A stretch of 64,000 bases of DNA from an uncultured Pelagibacteraceae bacterium (GCA_902581795.1 CACHPL010000002.1:62001-126000), one strand, 5' to 3'. Positions 30,583 to 38,571 are shown, counted from the stretch's first letter. The notes: generated from the sequence alone by a model not told the origin. Translations and numbers: made by a program.

Positions 30583-31896
30583 ATGTCTGATAACTATAGT
30601 CTCATTATAAAGAACGGATCTTGTTATATTGGGGGAAAATTTCAAAATACAGATATAGCTTTATCAAGAAGCAAAATCAAAAAAATAGGAAAAATTAGTT
30701 TAAACAATGCTAAAGTCATTGACGCTTCTGGAAAAATTGTTTTACCAGGTGTAATTGATACCCAAGTTCACTTTAGGGAGCCAGGTGCAAATGATGCTGA
30801 AAATTTAGAGAGCGGTAGTAGAGCGGCAATTGCAGGAGGCGTGACCTCTGTGTTTGAAATGCCAAATACCAACCCTCCCACTTCTACTTTTAGAGAGTTT
30901 AAAAATAAACTTACTGCAGCAAAAAATAGAATGTTTTGTAATTATGCGTTTTATTTTGGTGCCACACCAGACAACATGAAAGAGCTTTCGTCAGTTAATA
31001 CTTTAGAAGGTTGTTGCGGTATAAAGCTGTTTGCAGGATCATCAACAGGAAATCTTTTGGTGAGTCAAGAAAAAGACATAGAGAAAGTTATATCAAATAG
31101 CAGCAAGATTATCTCGGTGCACTCAGAAGATGAAAATATTTTATTATCTAGGAAAAAGTTTATTAAAGAAGGTGATGTTACCTCACATCCAGTGTGGAGA
31201 AATGAGGAATGTGCATTAGAATCTACGAAAAGGGTAGTTAGATTAGCCCAAAAATATAAAAAGAAAATTCATATCCTACACGTAACCACCAAACAAGAAA
31301 TTGATTTTTTCTCAGAAAAAAGAGACGGTGTAACTTTTGAAATTACACCTCAACATTTAACTTTATTTGCTCCAGATTGTTATGAAAAACTTAAAACTTT
31401 AAGTCAAATGAATCCACCTTTAAGATCAAAAGATCACTATGAAAGATTGTGGGATGCTGTAGAACAGTCTTTGGTAAGTACGATTGGATCTGATCATGCT
31501 CCCCACACAAAAGAAGAAAAAAATAGAAAATATCCTTTATCTCCATCTGGTATGCCGGGTGTTCAAACTTTACTTCCAGTAATGCTGGATCATGTAAATA
31601 ATGGCAAATTAAAAATAGAACAATTAATAAAATTAGTTTGTGAAAATCCATGCGATTTATTTGGAATTAAAAACAAAGGTTATATAAAAGAAAGTTATGA
31701 TGCAGATTTAACTATTGTGGATATGAACAAAGAAGTTGTAATTAAAGATGACTGGATTGAAAGTAAATGTGGATGGACACCTTTCAACAATTATAAGGTC
31801 AAAGGATTTCCGGTAGCAACAATAGTTAATGGTGAAATTGTTATGGAAAATAGTAAAATTATTTCACATGCCAAAGGCAAACCTTTAAATTTTTAG
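30583..31896 (+). CDS. pyrC: dihydroorotase
   Basis: Zinc amidohydrolase forming dihydroorotate from carbamoyl aspartate in pyrimidine synthesis. Metal-binding blocks are present: DTQVHFREPG (HxH followed by REPG), HSEDE, HILHVTT and SDHAPHTKEEK. The 437-aa length and ENLESGSRAAIAGGVTSVFEMPNT (in parts) place it in the long, class I-type dihydroorotase/allantoinase group. The Asn/Pro-rich AMPNTNP-like stretch supports dihydroorotase, but assignment to another cyclic amidohydrolase is not fully excluded. Confidence 0.88.
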   Translation: MSDNYSLIIKNGSCYIGGKFQNTDIALSRSKIKKIGKISLNNAKVIDASGKIVLPGVIDTQVHFREPGANDAENLESGSRAAIAGGVTSVFEMPNTNPPTSTFREFKNKLTAAKNRMFCNYAFYFGATPDNMKELSSVNTLEGCCGIKLFAGSSTGNLLVSQEKDIEKVISNSSKIISVHSEDENILLSRKKFIKEGDVTSHPVWRNEECALESTKRVVRLAQKYKKKIHILHVTTKQEIDFFSEKRDGVTFEITPQHLTLFAPDCYEKLKTLSQMNPPLRSKDHYERLWDAVEQSLVSTIGSDHAPHTKEEKNRKYPLSPSGMPGVQTLLPVMLDHVNNGKLKIEQLIKLVCENPCDLFGIKNKGYIKESYDADLTIVDMNKEVVIKDDWIESKCGWTPFNNYKVKGFPVATIVNGEIVMENSKIISHAKGKPLNF

Positions 31897-31927
31897 GAAT
31901 TATTAATACTAGATACTTTATAAAAAC

Positions 31928-32356
31928 TTATAGAGAATTTATTAAAGACTCTGCAATCTTTGTAGATTTACCGTAAAATTTTAATTTTTTGATTTCTTCT
32001 AAATTTGACTTGTCATTACCTACTACGATAAAACCTATCATACCCATACTTTTGTGTGGTGTACACCAATAGGCATATATGCCGGGAGTTTTAAAAGTAT
32101 AACTAGCATCCTTATTGTACTTAGATTTAAATTTTTCAACGCCCTCAGGAATCCCGCCTTTTATGAATTCTACATTGTGGCCAGGGTTTACTGATTTCCA
32201 AAAAACAGTGTCGCCCACATCTACATTAACAATCTTTTTTGAATAAACATTGATTTCTTTTTCTAGTCTATTAAGCATATCTATATTTTCATCTGCACTA
32301 ATAGCCGGGTTACAAAATGTTAATAAAAAGATTATTTTAAAGAATAAATTTTTCAT
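31928..32356 (-). CDS. pseudoazurin-like blue copper protein
   Basis: Periplasmic type I copper protein that shuttles single electrons. The 142-aa precursor has a signal peptide (about residues 1-20, ending AIS-A). Copper ligands are visible as His60 (NPGHNVEF), Cys98, His101 and Met106 (YWCTPHKSMGM), with the C-x2-H-x4-M spacing of pseudoazurin. Length and C-terminal helical tail also fit. The electron partner in this organism is not shown by the context. It is divergent from a second cupredoxin. Confidence 0.88.
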   Translation of the reverse strand: MKNLFFKIIFLLTFCNPAISADENIDMLNRLEKEINVYSKKIVNVDVGDTVFWKSVNPGHNVEFIKGGIPEGVEKFKSKYNKDASYTFKTPGIYAYWCTPHKSMGMIGFIVVGNDKSNLEEIKKLKFYGKSTKIAESLINSL

Positions 32357-32399
32357 AAATTATAATACTTAGTAAGCTAAGATAATTTAATATTTTAGA

Positions 32400-32428
32400 T
32401 TGACACTGCGACATTAAGTTTATTATTT
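32400..32428 (+). promoter_or_regulatory. possible sigma-70 promoter for the second cupredoxin gene
   Basis: A perfect TTGACA lies at 32400-32405, 52 bp before the ATG at 32458. Downstream candidates for the -10 are TATTAT at 32421-32426 (15-bp spacer) or TTATTT at 32423-32428 (17-bp spacer). Neither combination is ideal, so only the -35 is convincing. Confidence 0.4.
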
Positions 32429-32457
32429 GAAGATATAATAACTAGTAAATTAAATTT

Positions 32458-32955
32458 ATGAGATTTTTACTAATTTTAATAATTTTATATCCTAGTTTTA
32501 CTTTTGCTGGACCAATGAAAAACATTGGTGAAATAGGCAAACCCCACGAGATAACAAGGACTATCACTGTTAAGATGTATGACAACTATTATGAACCTGC
32601 TGAAATAAATGTAAAGAAAAACGAAACAATTAAATTTATAGTTTTAAATGTTGGAGAATTAGTGCATGAGTTTAATATTGCAACAAAAGAAATGCACATA
32701 AAACATCAGCCTGAAATGATGATGTTAGTTGAAAATGAAATTTTATTATCAAACAAAGTTGATAAAAAAAAAATGATACAGATGGCTAAAAAAAATCCAT
32801 CAATGGCGCACACACATTCAAATAGCGTTTTACTCTCGCCTGGTGAAAAAGGTGAATTAGTATGGAAATTTAGTAACAAAACTAAAATAGAAGCAGCTTG
32901 TAATGTACCAGGCCATTATGAAGTTGGTATGATTGTAAAAATCAACGAAATTTAA
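32458..32955 (+). CDS. periplasmic cupredoxin-fold copper protein
   Basis: 165-aa secreted protein with a signal peptide (about residues 1-17, cut near TFA-G). The cupredoxin ligands are His70 (GELVHEFNIA), Cys148, His153 and Met158 (AACNVPGHYEVGM), i.e. plastocyanin-like C-x4-H-x4-M spacing. Between the two ligand blocks is a Met/His-rich insert (residues 80-120, including KHQPEMMM and MAHTHS) that could bind extra copper. It may be an electron carrier or a copper chaperone for oxidase assembly. A 60-codon membrane-protein gene follows 12 bp later. Confidence 0.85.
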   Translation: MRFLLILIILYPSFTFAGPMKNIGEIGKPHEITRTITVKMYDNYYEPAEINVKKNETIKFIVLNVGELVHEFNIATKEMHIKHQPEMMMLVENEILLSNKVDKKKMIQMAKKNPSMAHTHSNSVLLSPGEKGELVWKFSNKTKIEAACNVPGHYEVGMIVKINEI

Positions 32956-32967
32956 TTAATATTTTAA

Positions 32968-33150
32968 ATGAACCCAACTGATATTTTGTTAAGTATAGCC
33001 ATAGTTGGTGTATACACGATGATTTATATATATCTGCAATCACAATTTAAAAATGATAAAATTAGACTAAAACTATTCTTACAGGGGTTTGTTTACGCAA
33101 CAATAATTACAGGAATGCTTTACTATCTTATAAAATTTATAGCTTCTTAG
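32968..33150 (+). CDS. small membrane protein, unknown function
   Basis: A 60-aa protein with two hydrophobic segments, about residues 5-22 (ILLSIAIVGVYTMIYIYL) and 40-58, joined by a short basic stretch (KNDKIRLK). It is not recognised. It follows the cupredoxin gene by 12 bp and ends in a 4-bp overlap with prpE on the other strand, filling the space exactly, which argues that it is real. A role with the copper protein is only a guess. Confidence 0.6.
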   Translation: MNPTDILLSIAIVGVYTMIYIYLQSQFKNDKIRLKLFLQGFVYATIITGMLYYLIKFIAS

Positions 33151-35060
33151 CTTTTTAGAATATTGTTATCTTTTAGATCTTTTTTAATCTCATCTAATAT
33201 TGCCGGATCATCAATTGTTGGAGGCACTTTATAACTCTCTCCATCTGCAATTTTTCTGACTGTTCCCCTTAAAACTTTTCCTGATCTTGTTTTAGGCAGT
33301 CTTTTTACAACAATAGCTAATTTAAATGCTGCAACTGGTCCTACTTTTTCTCTAACTAAAGCTACACACTCTTTTGTAATTTCTTTGTTGTCTCTATCAA
33401 CGCCTGCTTTTAAAGCTATTAATCCAATTGGAAGTTGACCTTTTAATTTATCCGCTATCCCTATCACAGCACATTCAGCAACATTTTTGTGTTCTGCCAA
33501 AACTTCCTCTATTGCTCCGGTAGACAATCTATGACCTGCTACATTTATGATGTCATCTGTTCTGGACATAATCCAAACATAACCATCTTCATCAACATGT
33601 CCTGCATCATAAGTTTGGTAATAACCTTCATAGGTTGACATATAAACTTTTTTATATCGTTCATCTGCATTCCATAAAGTTGGAAAAGTTCCTGGAGGCA
33701 AAGGTAATTTTACAACGATATCACCCATCTGACCCGGTTTATTTTCTTTTCCGTCACTATTTAAAACCTTTAAATCATAACCAGGAACAGGCTTAAAAGC
33801 TGAACCGTATTTAATTGGAAATTTTTCTATACCTGCACAATTAGCGCTAATAGCCCAGCTTGTTTCTGTTTGCCACCAATGATCTATTACAGGAGCGTTG
33901 GAGAGTTTTTCAAACCATTTAATTGTATCTGGATCAGCACGTTCGCCTGCTAAAAACAAAGTATCAAATTTAGATAAATCATATTTTTTAAAGAATTTTC
34001 CATCAGGATCTTCTTTTTTGATCGCCCTTATTGCTGTAGGAGCTGTAAATAAAGATTTTACCTTGTATTCTGATATTATCTTCCAAAAGATACCTGCGTC
34101 AGGAGTGCCCACTGGTTTACCCTCAAATAAAACAGTCGTGCAGCCATAAAATAGAGGTGCATAAACGATATACGAATGACCAACTATCCATCCTATGTCA
34201 CTTGCAGACCACCAAACATCATCTTGATCAATGTTATAAATATTCTTCATGGTCCATTTTAAAGCCACAATGTGTCCACCGATGTCTCTTACTATTCCTT
34301 TAGGGGTCCCTGTAGTTCCTGATGTATAAAGTATATATGCGTAATCACTTGCGCTCATTTTTTCGCATTCAACAGGTTTGGAATTTTTTAAAGCCTCAAT
34401 CCAATCAATATCTTTTTTAGGATCCAGCTCTGCTTTATCTTTTTCTCTTTGCCAGACGATACATTTTTCTGGTTTGTGATTTGCAATCTCGATAGCTTTA
34501 TTTAGTAGCGGTTTATAATGAACAGTTCTTCCAGGTTCATAACCGCATGAGGCAGAAATAATAATTTTTGCTTTGGAGTCGTCAATTCTACTTGCTAATT
34601 CATTCGCTGCAAACCCACCAAATACAACCGAGTGAATTGCGCCAATTCTTCCACAAGCAAGCATAGCAATAACAGCCTGAGGTATCATCGGCATATAGAT
34701 TATAACCCTATCTCCTTTTTTAATTCCCTGATTTTTTAGCGCCCCAGCAAAATTTGAAACTTTTTCTTTAAGATCTTTGTAAGTTAATTTGTATTTTGTT
34801 CCTGTAATTGGGCTATCATAAATTATAGCTGTCTTATCACCACGACCATTGTCGACATGAATATCTACAGCGTTGTAACAAGTGTTTGTTACCCCGTCCT
34901 CGAACCATTTATAAAAAGGAGGGTTTGAAGAATTCAGTATTTTTGATGGTTTTTTGTACCAAAAAATATCTTCAGATATTGTCTTCCAAAACCCCTCTTT
35001 ATTTTTGATAGACGAATCATAGGTTTTTTTGTAATTTTTAGACAAATCAGATACTCCCAA
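33147..35060 (-). CDS. prpE: propionyl-CoA synthetase (acyl-CoA synthetase, PrpE type)
   Basis: AMP-forming activation of propionate (or acetate) to its CoA thioester. The 637-aa protein has NTCYNAVDIHVDNGRGDKTAIIYDSP (in parts), typical of PrpE rather than Acs, the P-loop YTSGTTGTPKGIVRD, WWSASDIGWIVGHSY, DHWWQTETSWA, and the C-terminal Lys motif KTRSGKVLRGT. Preference for propionate is inferred from family resemblance only. The start is TTG at 35060; no ATG is near, and a TTGACT...GATAAT promoter just upstream would give a leader of about 12 nt. Confidence 0.9.
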   Translation of the reverse strand: MGVSDLSKNYKKTYDSSIKNKEGFWKTISEDIFWYKKPSKILNSSNPPFYKWFEDGVTNTCYNAVDIHVDNGRGDKTAIIYDSPITGTKYKLTYKDLKEKVSNFAGALKNQGIKKGDRVIIYMPMIPQAVIAMLACGRIGAIHSVVFGGFAANELASRIDDSKAKIIISASCGYEPGRTVHYKPLLNKAIEIANHKPEKCIVWQREKDKAELDPKKDIDWIEALKNSKPVECEKMSASDYAYILYTSGTTGTPKGIVRDIGGHIVALKWTMKNIYNIDQDDVWWSASDIGWIVGHSYIVYAPLFYGCTTVLFEGKPVGTPDAGIFWKIISEYKVKSLFTAPTAIRAIKKEDPDGKFFKKYDLSKFDTLFLAGERADPDTIKWFEKLSNAPVIDHWWQTETSWAISANCAGIEKFPIKYGSAFKPVPGYDLKVLNSDGKENKPGQMGDIVVKLPLPPGTFPTLWNADERYKKVYMSTYEGYYQTYDAGHVDEDGYVWIMSRTDDIINVAGHRLSTGAIEEVLAEHKNVAECAVIGIADKLKGQLPIGLIALKAGVDRDNKEITKECVALVREKVGPVAAFKLAIVVKRLPKTRSGKVLRGTVRKIADGESYKVPPTIDDPAILDEIKKDLKDNNILKS

Positions 35061-35079
35061 TTAACCCAATTTAATCACT

Positions 35080-35109
35080 ATTATCCCCAAAAAAAAACAA
35101 AAAAGTCAA
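35080..35109 (-). promoter_or_regulatory. probable sigma-70 promoter of prpE
   Basis: On the minus strand TTGACT (35109-35104) and GATAAT (35085-35080) are separated by 18 bp of mostly T. The expected transcript start, about 7 nt beyond the -10, leaves only about a dozen bases before the TTG start codon, so prpE would be nearly leaderless. Confidence 0.5.
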
Positions 35110-35160
35110 TAAAATCAACACTTTTTATTAAAAAAAAAGCTTCAAATTAACTTTCTTTTT

Positions 35161-35260
35161 GGATACCGTCCCGGGATGTTCGAAGAGAGAGGGAGATAAA
35201 CTCTTAATTTGAACGGTTTAAATTTAAACTAATAGAAAACTAAACGAAAGGGAGGTTTTC
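35161..35260 (+). promoter_or_regulatory. structured-looking leader and strong ribosome site of the proteorhodopsin gene
   Basis: This 100-bp stretch is much richer in G+C than the surrounding intergenic DNA. It contains the 8-bp palindrome TCCCGGGA (35169-35176), a possible stem GTTC/GAAC (35178-35181 with 35211-35214) extended by AAGAG/CTCTT (35183-35187 with 35201-35205), and a 14-bp perfect palindrome GTTTAAATTTAAAC (35216-35229). The ribosome site AAGGGAGG at 35248-35255 lies 5 nt before the ATG and is among the strongest in the window. The palindromes may form RNA structure or bind a regulator; the promoter itself is not clear. Confidence 0.55.
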
Positions 35261-36031
35261 ATGAAAAAACTAGGTATGATTGCACTAGCTGCTCTAGCCT
35301 TTATAGGTATTACGAGCTCAGCTAACGCTGCTACTGCCATGTTAGCTACTAACGATTTCGTAGGAATTACGTTTTGGTTGGTATCTATGGGTATGTTAGC
35401 GGGAGCTGTTTTCTTCTTTTTAGAAAGAGGAACAGTTGCTGCATCGTGGAGAACATCTGTTACGGTTGCTGGACTTATCCAGTTCATCGCATTTGTTCAC
35501 TACGTGTACATGAGAGACATTTGGGTGAACACAGGTGAAACACCAACAGTATACAGATATATTGATTGGTTAATTACTGTTCCACTTCAAATCGTTGAAT
35601 TCTATCTAATATTAGCTGCTGTCAGAAAAGTTCCGAGCTCAATGTTCTGGAGACTTTTAATAGCTTCAATAGTAATGTTAGTCGGTGGATATTTAGGTGA
35701 AGCCGGTTACATCCAAGAATTTGTTGGTTTCATAATTGGAATGGCAGGTTGGATATACATTCTATTTGAACTATTTTCTGGTGAAGCAGGTAAATCAGCT
35801 TCAAGAGGTGGTAACAGAGCAATGAGTACTGCTTTTGGTGCTATGAGAATGATAGTTACAATTGGTTGGGCAATTTACCCACTAGGTTACGTATTTGGTT
35901 ACTTAGCTGGTGGAATTGACTCTGCTACATTGAACATCATCTATAACTTAGCTGATTTCATTAACAAGTTAGCATTTGGTCTAGTTATCTGGGCTGCTGC
36001 TATACAAAATACTTCTTTAGCAAAAAGATAG
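35261..36031 (+). CDS. proteorhodopsin, blue-absorbing type, light-driven proton pump
   Basis: Retinal-binding seven-helix proton pump of the inner membrane. The 256-aa precursor has a signal peptide (about 1-23, SANA-A). Functional residues, offset +5 from the eBAC31A08 numbering, are His80 (proton acceptor partner), Asp102 (acceptor, RYIDW), Glu113 (donor, IVEFY) and Lys236 (retinal Schiff base, FINKLAF), so outward H+ pumping is expected. The spectral-tuning residue is Gln110 (TVPLQIVEF, codon CAA at 35588), the blue-type variant, as in open-ocean lineages. Retinal synthesis genes are not in the window. A strong terminator follows, separating it from the ferredoxin gene. Confidence 0.98.
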   Translation: MKKLGMIALAALAFIGITSSANAATAMLATNDFVGITFWLVSMGMLAGAVFFFLERGTVAASWRTSVTVAGLIQFIAFVHYVYMRDIWVNTGETPTVYRYIDWLITVPLQIVEFYLILAAVRKVPSSMFWRLLIASIVMLVGGYLGEAGYIQEFVGFIIGMAGWIYILFELFSGEAGKSASRGGNRAMSTAFGAMRMIVTIGWAIYPLGYVFGYLAGGIDSATLNIIYNLADFINKLAFGLVIWAAAIQNTSLAKR

Positions 36032-36050
36032 TATAGTTAATTAAGTTCTT

Positions 36051-36089
36051 AAAATAGGGCGAGTTTAACCACTTGCCCTATTTTTTTTT
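36051..36089 (+). terminator. rho-independent terminator after proteorhodopsin
   Basis: AAAATAGGGCGAG (36051-36063) pairs with CTTGCCCTATTTT (36072-36084) over 13 bp with one G-U, around an 8-nt loop, and the T-run continues to 36089. It should end or attenuate transcription after the proteorhodopsin gene, making expression of the downstream ferredoxin genes partly independent. Confidence 0.85.
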
Positions 36090-36116
36090 GTACTTATATA
36101 TTATATTAAAAATTTA

Positions 36117-36437
36117 ATGCCTAAAATTACTTACATAGATTCGCAAGGAAATGAAAAAATAATTGACGTGAAAAATGGCCTCACTGTAATGGAGGGAGCA
36201 ATTCAAAATAATGTTCCAGGAATCGACGCAGATTGCGGTGGATCTATGGCATGTGCCACTTGCCATGTTTATGTCAAAGAAGAATGGTTAAATAAGCTTG
36301 AAAAAATTGAGGATGCCGAACAGGATATGCTTGATATGGCTTTTGAACCAAAAAAAAATAGCAGGTTAAGTTGTCAGATAATTGTTAAAGAAGAATTAGA
36401 TGGTCTAGTAGTCAATACACCGTCTAAACAAACATAA
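36117..36437 (+). CDS. [2Fe-2S] ferredoxin (adrenodoxin/ISC type)
   Basis: Small cytoplasmic electron carrier of 106 aa. Cluster ligands are Cys40, Cys46, Cys49 ([14 protein letters not shown]-x5-C-x2-C) and Cys86 (RLSCQI), the spacing of adrenodoxin-type ferredoxins. It is followed 3 bp later by a ferredoxin reductase gene, so the two proteins are probable redox partners. The terminator between it and proteorhodopsin implies its own promoter in the 27 bp before the ATG or read-through. Confidence 0.93.
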   Translation: MPKITYIDSQGNEKIIDVKNGLTVMEGAIQNNVPGIDADCGGSMACATCHVYVKEEWLNKLEKIEDAEQDMLDMAFEPKKNSRLSCQIIVKEELDGLVVNTPSKQT

Positions 36438-36440
36438 AAA

Positions 36441-37460
36441 ATGATTAAAACAGATGTGGTAATAGTTGGTGCTGGTCCAGTTGGATTATTTGCAGTGCAT
36501 CAATTGGGAATTATTGGATTAAAATCTGAAGTAATAGATAATTTAGATAAAGCGGGAGGTCAGTGTATAGAATTATATCCTGATAAACCTATTTATGATA
36601 TTCCAGCAATACCAGTTTGCACAGGTGAAGAACTAACAAAAAATTTACTTAAACAAATAAAACCCTTTAAGACAAATTTCCATTTTAATGAAAGAGTGCA
36701 AGAGATTTCAAACCAAAATAACAATTGGATAGTCAAAACAAATAAAAATAAGATTTTTAGTTCAGCAAATATCATTATTGCTGGAGGTGTAGGATCTTTT
36801 GAACCAAGGAAATTGCCACTAAAGGAAGCAGAAAAGTATGAAGAAAAAAGTATTTTTTACTCTGTTAGGGATAAAAATAAGTTTAAAGATAAAAAAATAT
36901 CAATTTTTGGAGGAGGTGACTCTGCTCTTGATTGGGCTTTAGAATTATCAAAAACTTCAAAGGTTACTTTAATACATAGAAGAGATGAATTTAGAGGATC
37001 CGAACATACATTTAATGAGGTAAAAAAACTGGAAAAGCAAGGAAAATTGAACATTAAAACTAAGTTCCAGTTAGCTTCTATTGAAGGTGATAAAAATATA
37101 AAGTTTATAACTATTAAAAATGACGAAGAAAAAATAATTAAAATTGAAACAGACTATATTTTGAGTTTTTTTGGATTAGTTATGAAACTTGGACCAATTG
37201 CTGAGTGGGGACTTAATTTAGACAAAAAACACATACCAGTTGACTCTGAAAAATTTCAAACAAATAAAAAAGGCATTTTTGCCATCGGAGATATTTGTAC
37301 TTACCCGGGTAAAATTAAACTTATTTTATCAGGATTTCATGAAGCCGCATTAGCTGCAAGAGCTTGTTTTAAAAATGCAAGACCAAATGAGATATATAAA
37401 TTCCAGTTCACAACCTCATCCAAAGAAATACAAGAACGATTAGGTATAAAAACTAAGTGA
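36441..37460 (+). CDS. ferredoxin-NAD(P)+ reductase, thioredoxin-reductase-like
   Basis: FAD flavoprotein of 339 aa passing electrons between NADPH and ferredoxin. It has the FAD dinucleotide fold VVIVGAGPVGLFAVHQLG, AGGQCIELYPDKPIYDIP (in parts), the NAD(P) fold SIFGGGDSALDWALEL, the basic HRRDEFRGSE stretch (NADPH preference) and the C-terminal FAIGDI. It lacks the CxxC of true thioredoxin reductases, which identifies the TrxR-like FNR group. It ends with a GTGA overlap into the GST gene. Confidence 0.9.
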   Translation: MIKTDVVIVGAGPVGLFAVHQLGIIGLKSEVIDNLDKAGGQCIELYPDKPIYDIPAIPVCTGEELTKNLLKQIKPFKTNFHFNERVQEISNQNNNWIVKTNKNKIFSSANIIIAGGVGSFEPRKLPLKEAEKYEEKSIFYSVRDKNKFKDKKISIFGGGDSALDWALELSKTSKVTLIHRRDEFRGSEHTFNEVKKLEKQGKLNIKTKFQLASIEGDKNIKFITIKNDEEKIIKIETDYILSFFGLVMKLGPIAEWGLNLDKKHIPVDSEKFQTNKKGIFAIGDICTYPGKIKLILSGFHEAALAARACFKNARPNEIYKFQFTTSSKEIQERLGIKTK

Positions 37461-38080
37461 TAGAATTATTTACGGCAAACACACCAAACGGAAAGAAAAT
37501 TTCAATCATGCTAGAGGAGATTAAATTTGAATACAGAGTAACAAAAGTTAATATACTTAAAGGTGCGCAGTTTGATCCAAAGTTCAGAGCAATTAGTCCA
37601 TTTAGCAAAATCCCAGTTATAATTGATCATGACAACAAAGTTTCCTTATTTGAGTCCGGGGCAATATTAATGTATTTAGGGGAAAAGAGCGGAAAGTTTT
37701 ACCCAAAAGAAAATAAAGATTTAATAAATCAGTGGTTAATGGGTCAAATGGCCTATGTAGGCCCAATGTTAGGCCAACATCACCAATTTCATCATTACAA
37801 CCCAGGTAAAAGTGATTGGGGTGAAGATAGATACTTTAAAATTGCTAAAACCATCTACAAAGATTTAGACGAAAGATTAGAAAAAAGTAAATTTTTAGCT
37901 GGGGACTATTCTATAGCAGACATGGCAACTTTCCCATGGATTGCACGTCATGAATGGCATGATGTGGGGTTAAAAAATTTTAAACATCTTAGCAGATGGT
38001 ATAATGAAATTTCTAAAAGAGATGCTGTAAAGAAAGGCTTTGATATCTTAGGAAGAGATGAAGAAATCCCAACCGTTTAA
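37457..38080 (+). CDS. glutathione S-transferase family protein (YfcG/Ure2-like)
   Basis: 207-aa cytosolic GST. The thioredoxin-like N-terminal domain begins IELFTANTPNGKKISIMLEE, where the Thr-x-Asn-Gly pattern resembles the nu-class/YfcG proteins with disulfide reductase activity; PFSKIPVIID and LFESGAILMYLGEK are the glutathione-site cis-Pro and ESGAI blocks. The all-helical C-terminal domain includes FLAGDYSIADMATFPWI. Start is GTG at 37457, overlapping the reductase stop (GTGA), so it is coupled to the ferredoxin-reductase gene. Confidence 0.87.
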   Translation: MIELFTANTPNGKKISIMLEEIKFEYRVTKVNILKGAQFDPKFRAISPFSKIPVIIDHDNKVSLFESGAILMYLGEKSGKFYPKENKDLINQWLMGQMAYVGPMLGQHHQFHHYNPGKSDWGEDRYFKIAKTIYKDLDERLEKSKFLAGDYSIADMATFPWIARHEWHDVGLKNFKHLSRWYNEISKRDAVKKGFDILGRDEEIPTV

Positions 38081-38496
38081 TTTGCTGCGTAAATCTTTTC
38101 TTCCTTTTCGTGTCTTTCTTGTGCTTCGATGCTAAGAGTTGCAATAGGTCTTGCAATTAATCTTTTTAAACCTATGGGTTCACCAGTTTCCTCACAATAG
38201 CCGTATGTTCCGTCTTTAATTTTTTTTAAAGCTTGATCAATTTTATTAACAAGCTTTCTTCTTCTATTTGATGCTCGCATCTCAACATTTTTCTCTGTGT
38301 AAGAAGATGCCTGATCAACAATATCTGCTGACGAAATGTTATCATCAAGATTACTTAGAACTACGTTGTCGTTATTTGATTTGACAATTTCTCTTCTCCA
38401 TGCAGTTAGTTTTTCAGCAAAGTATTTTTTGTGTTTTGCACACATATATTTTTCTTTGGTATTCGGTGTGTATTTTTTAATTGACTTTTTTGCCAT
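38077..38496 (-). CDS. dksA: DksA/TraR-family transcription factor with degenerate zinc finger
   Basis: RNA polymerase secondary-channel regulator of the stringent response. The 139-aa protein has the coiled-coil region (about 35-95, with SSADIVDQAS near the acidic tip and ASNRRRKLVNKIDQAL) and the finger GTYGYCEETGEPIGLKRLIARPIATLSIEAQERHE (in parts). Of the four finger positions only Cys101 remains; the others are Thr104, Ser122 and Ala125. This zinc-free pattern is common in Alphaproteobacteria and does not imply loss of function. It converges on the GST gene with a 4-bp overlap. Confidence 0.92.
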   Translation of the reverse strand: MAKKSIKKYTPNTKEKYMCAKHKKYFAEKLTAWRREIVKSNNDNVVLSNLDDNISSADIVDQASSYTEKNVEMRASNRRRKLVNKIDQALKKIKDGTYGYCEETGEPIGLKRLIARPIATLSIEAQERHEKEEKIYAAN

Positions 38497-38511
38497 ATTT
38501 CAAACTTGGGG

Positions 38512-38539
38512 AGTATATTAACGTTTATATTAGTGTCAA
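38512..38539 (-). promoter_or_regulatory. sigma-70 promoter of dksA, nearly leaderless
   Basis: On the minus strand TTGACA (38539-38534), a 16-bp spacer and TATACT (38517-38512) closely match the consensus. The predicted start, about 7 nt after the -10, is only 9-10 nt before the dksA ATG, and no Shine-Dalgarno sequence fits in that space. Confidence 0.6.
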
Positions 38540-38571
38540 TATAATTTAAGTTATAAATATAGGTAAATTTT

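Noticed and set aside
38077-38496. Loss of DksA zinc ligands as a sign of decay
   Set aside because: One-Cys fingers with Thr, Ser and Ala at the other positions are the normal form in many Alphaproteobacteria.
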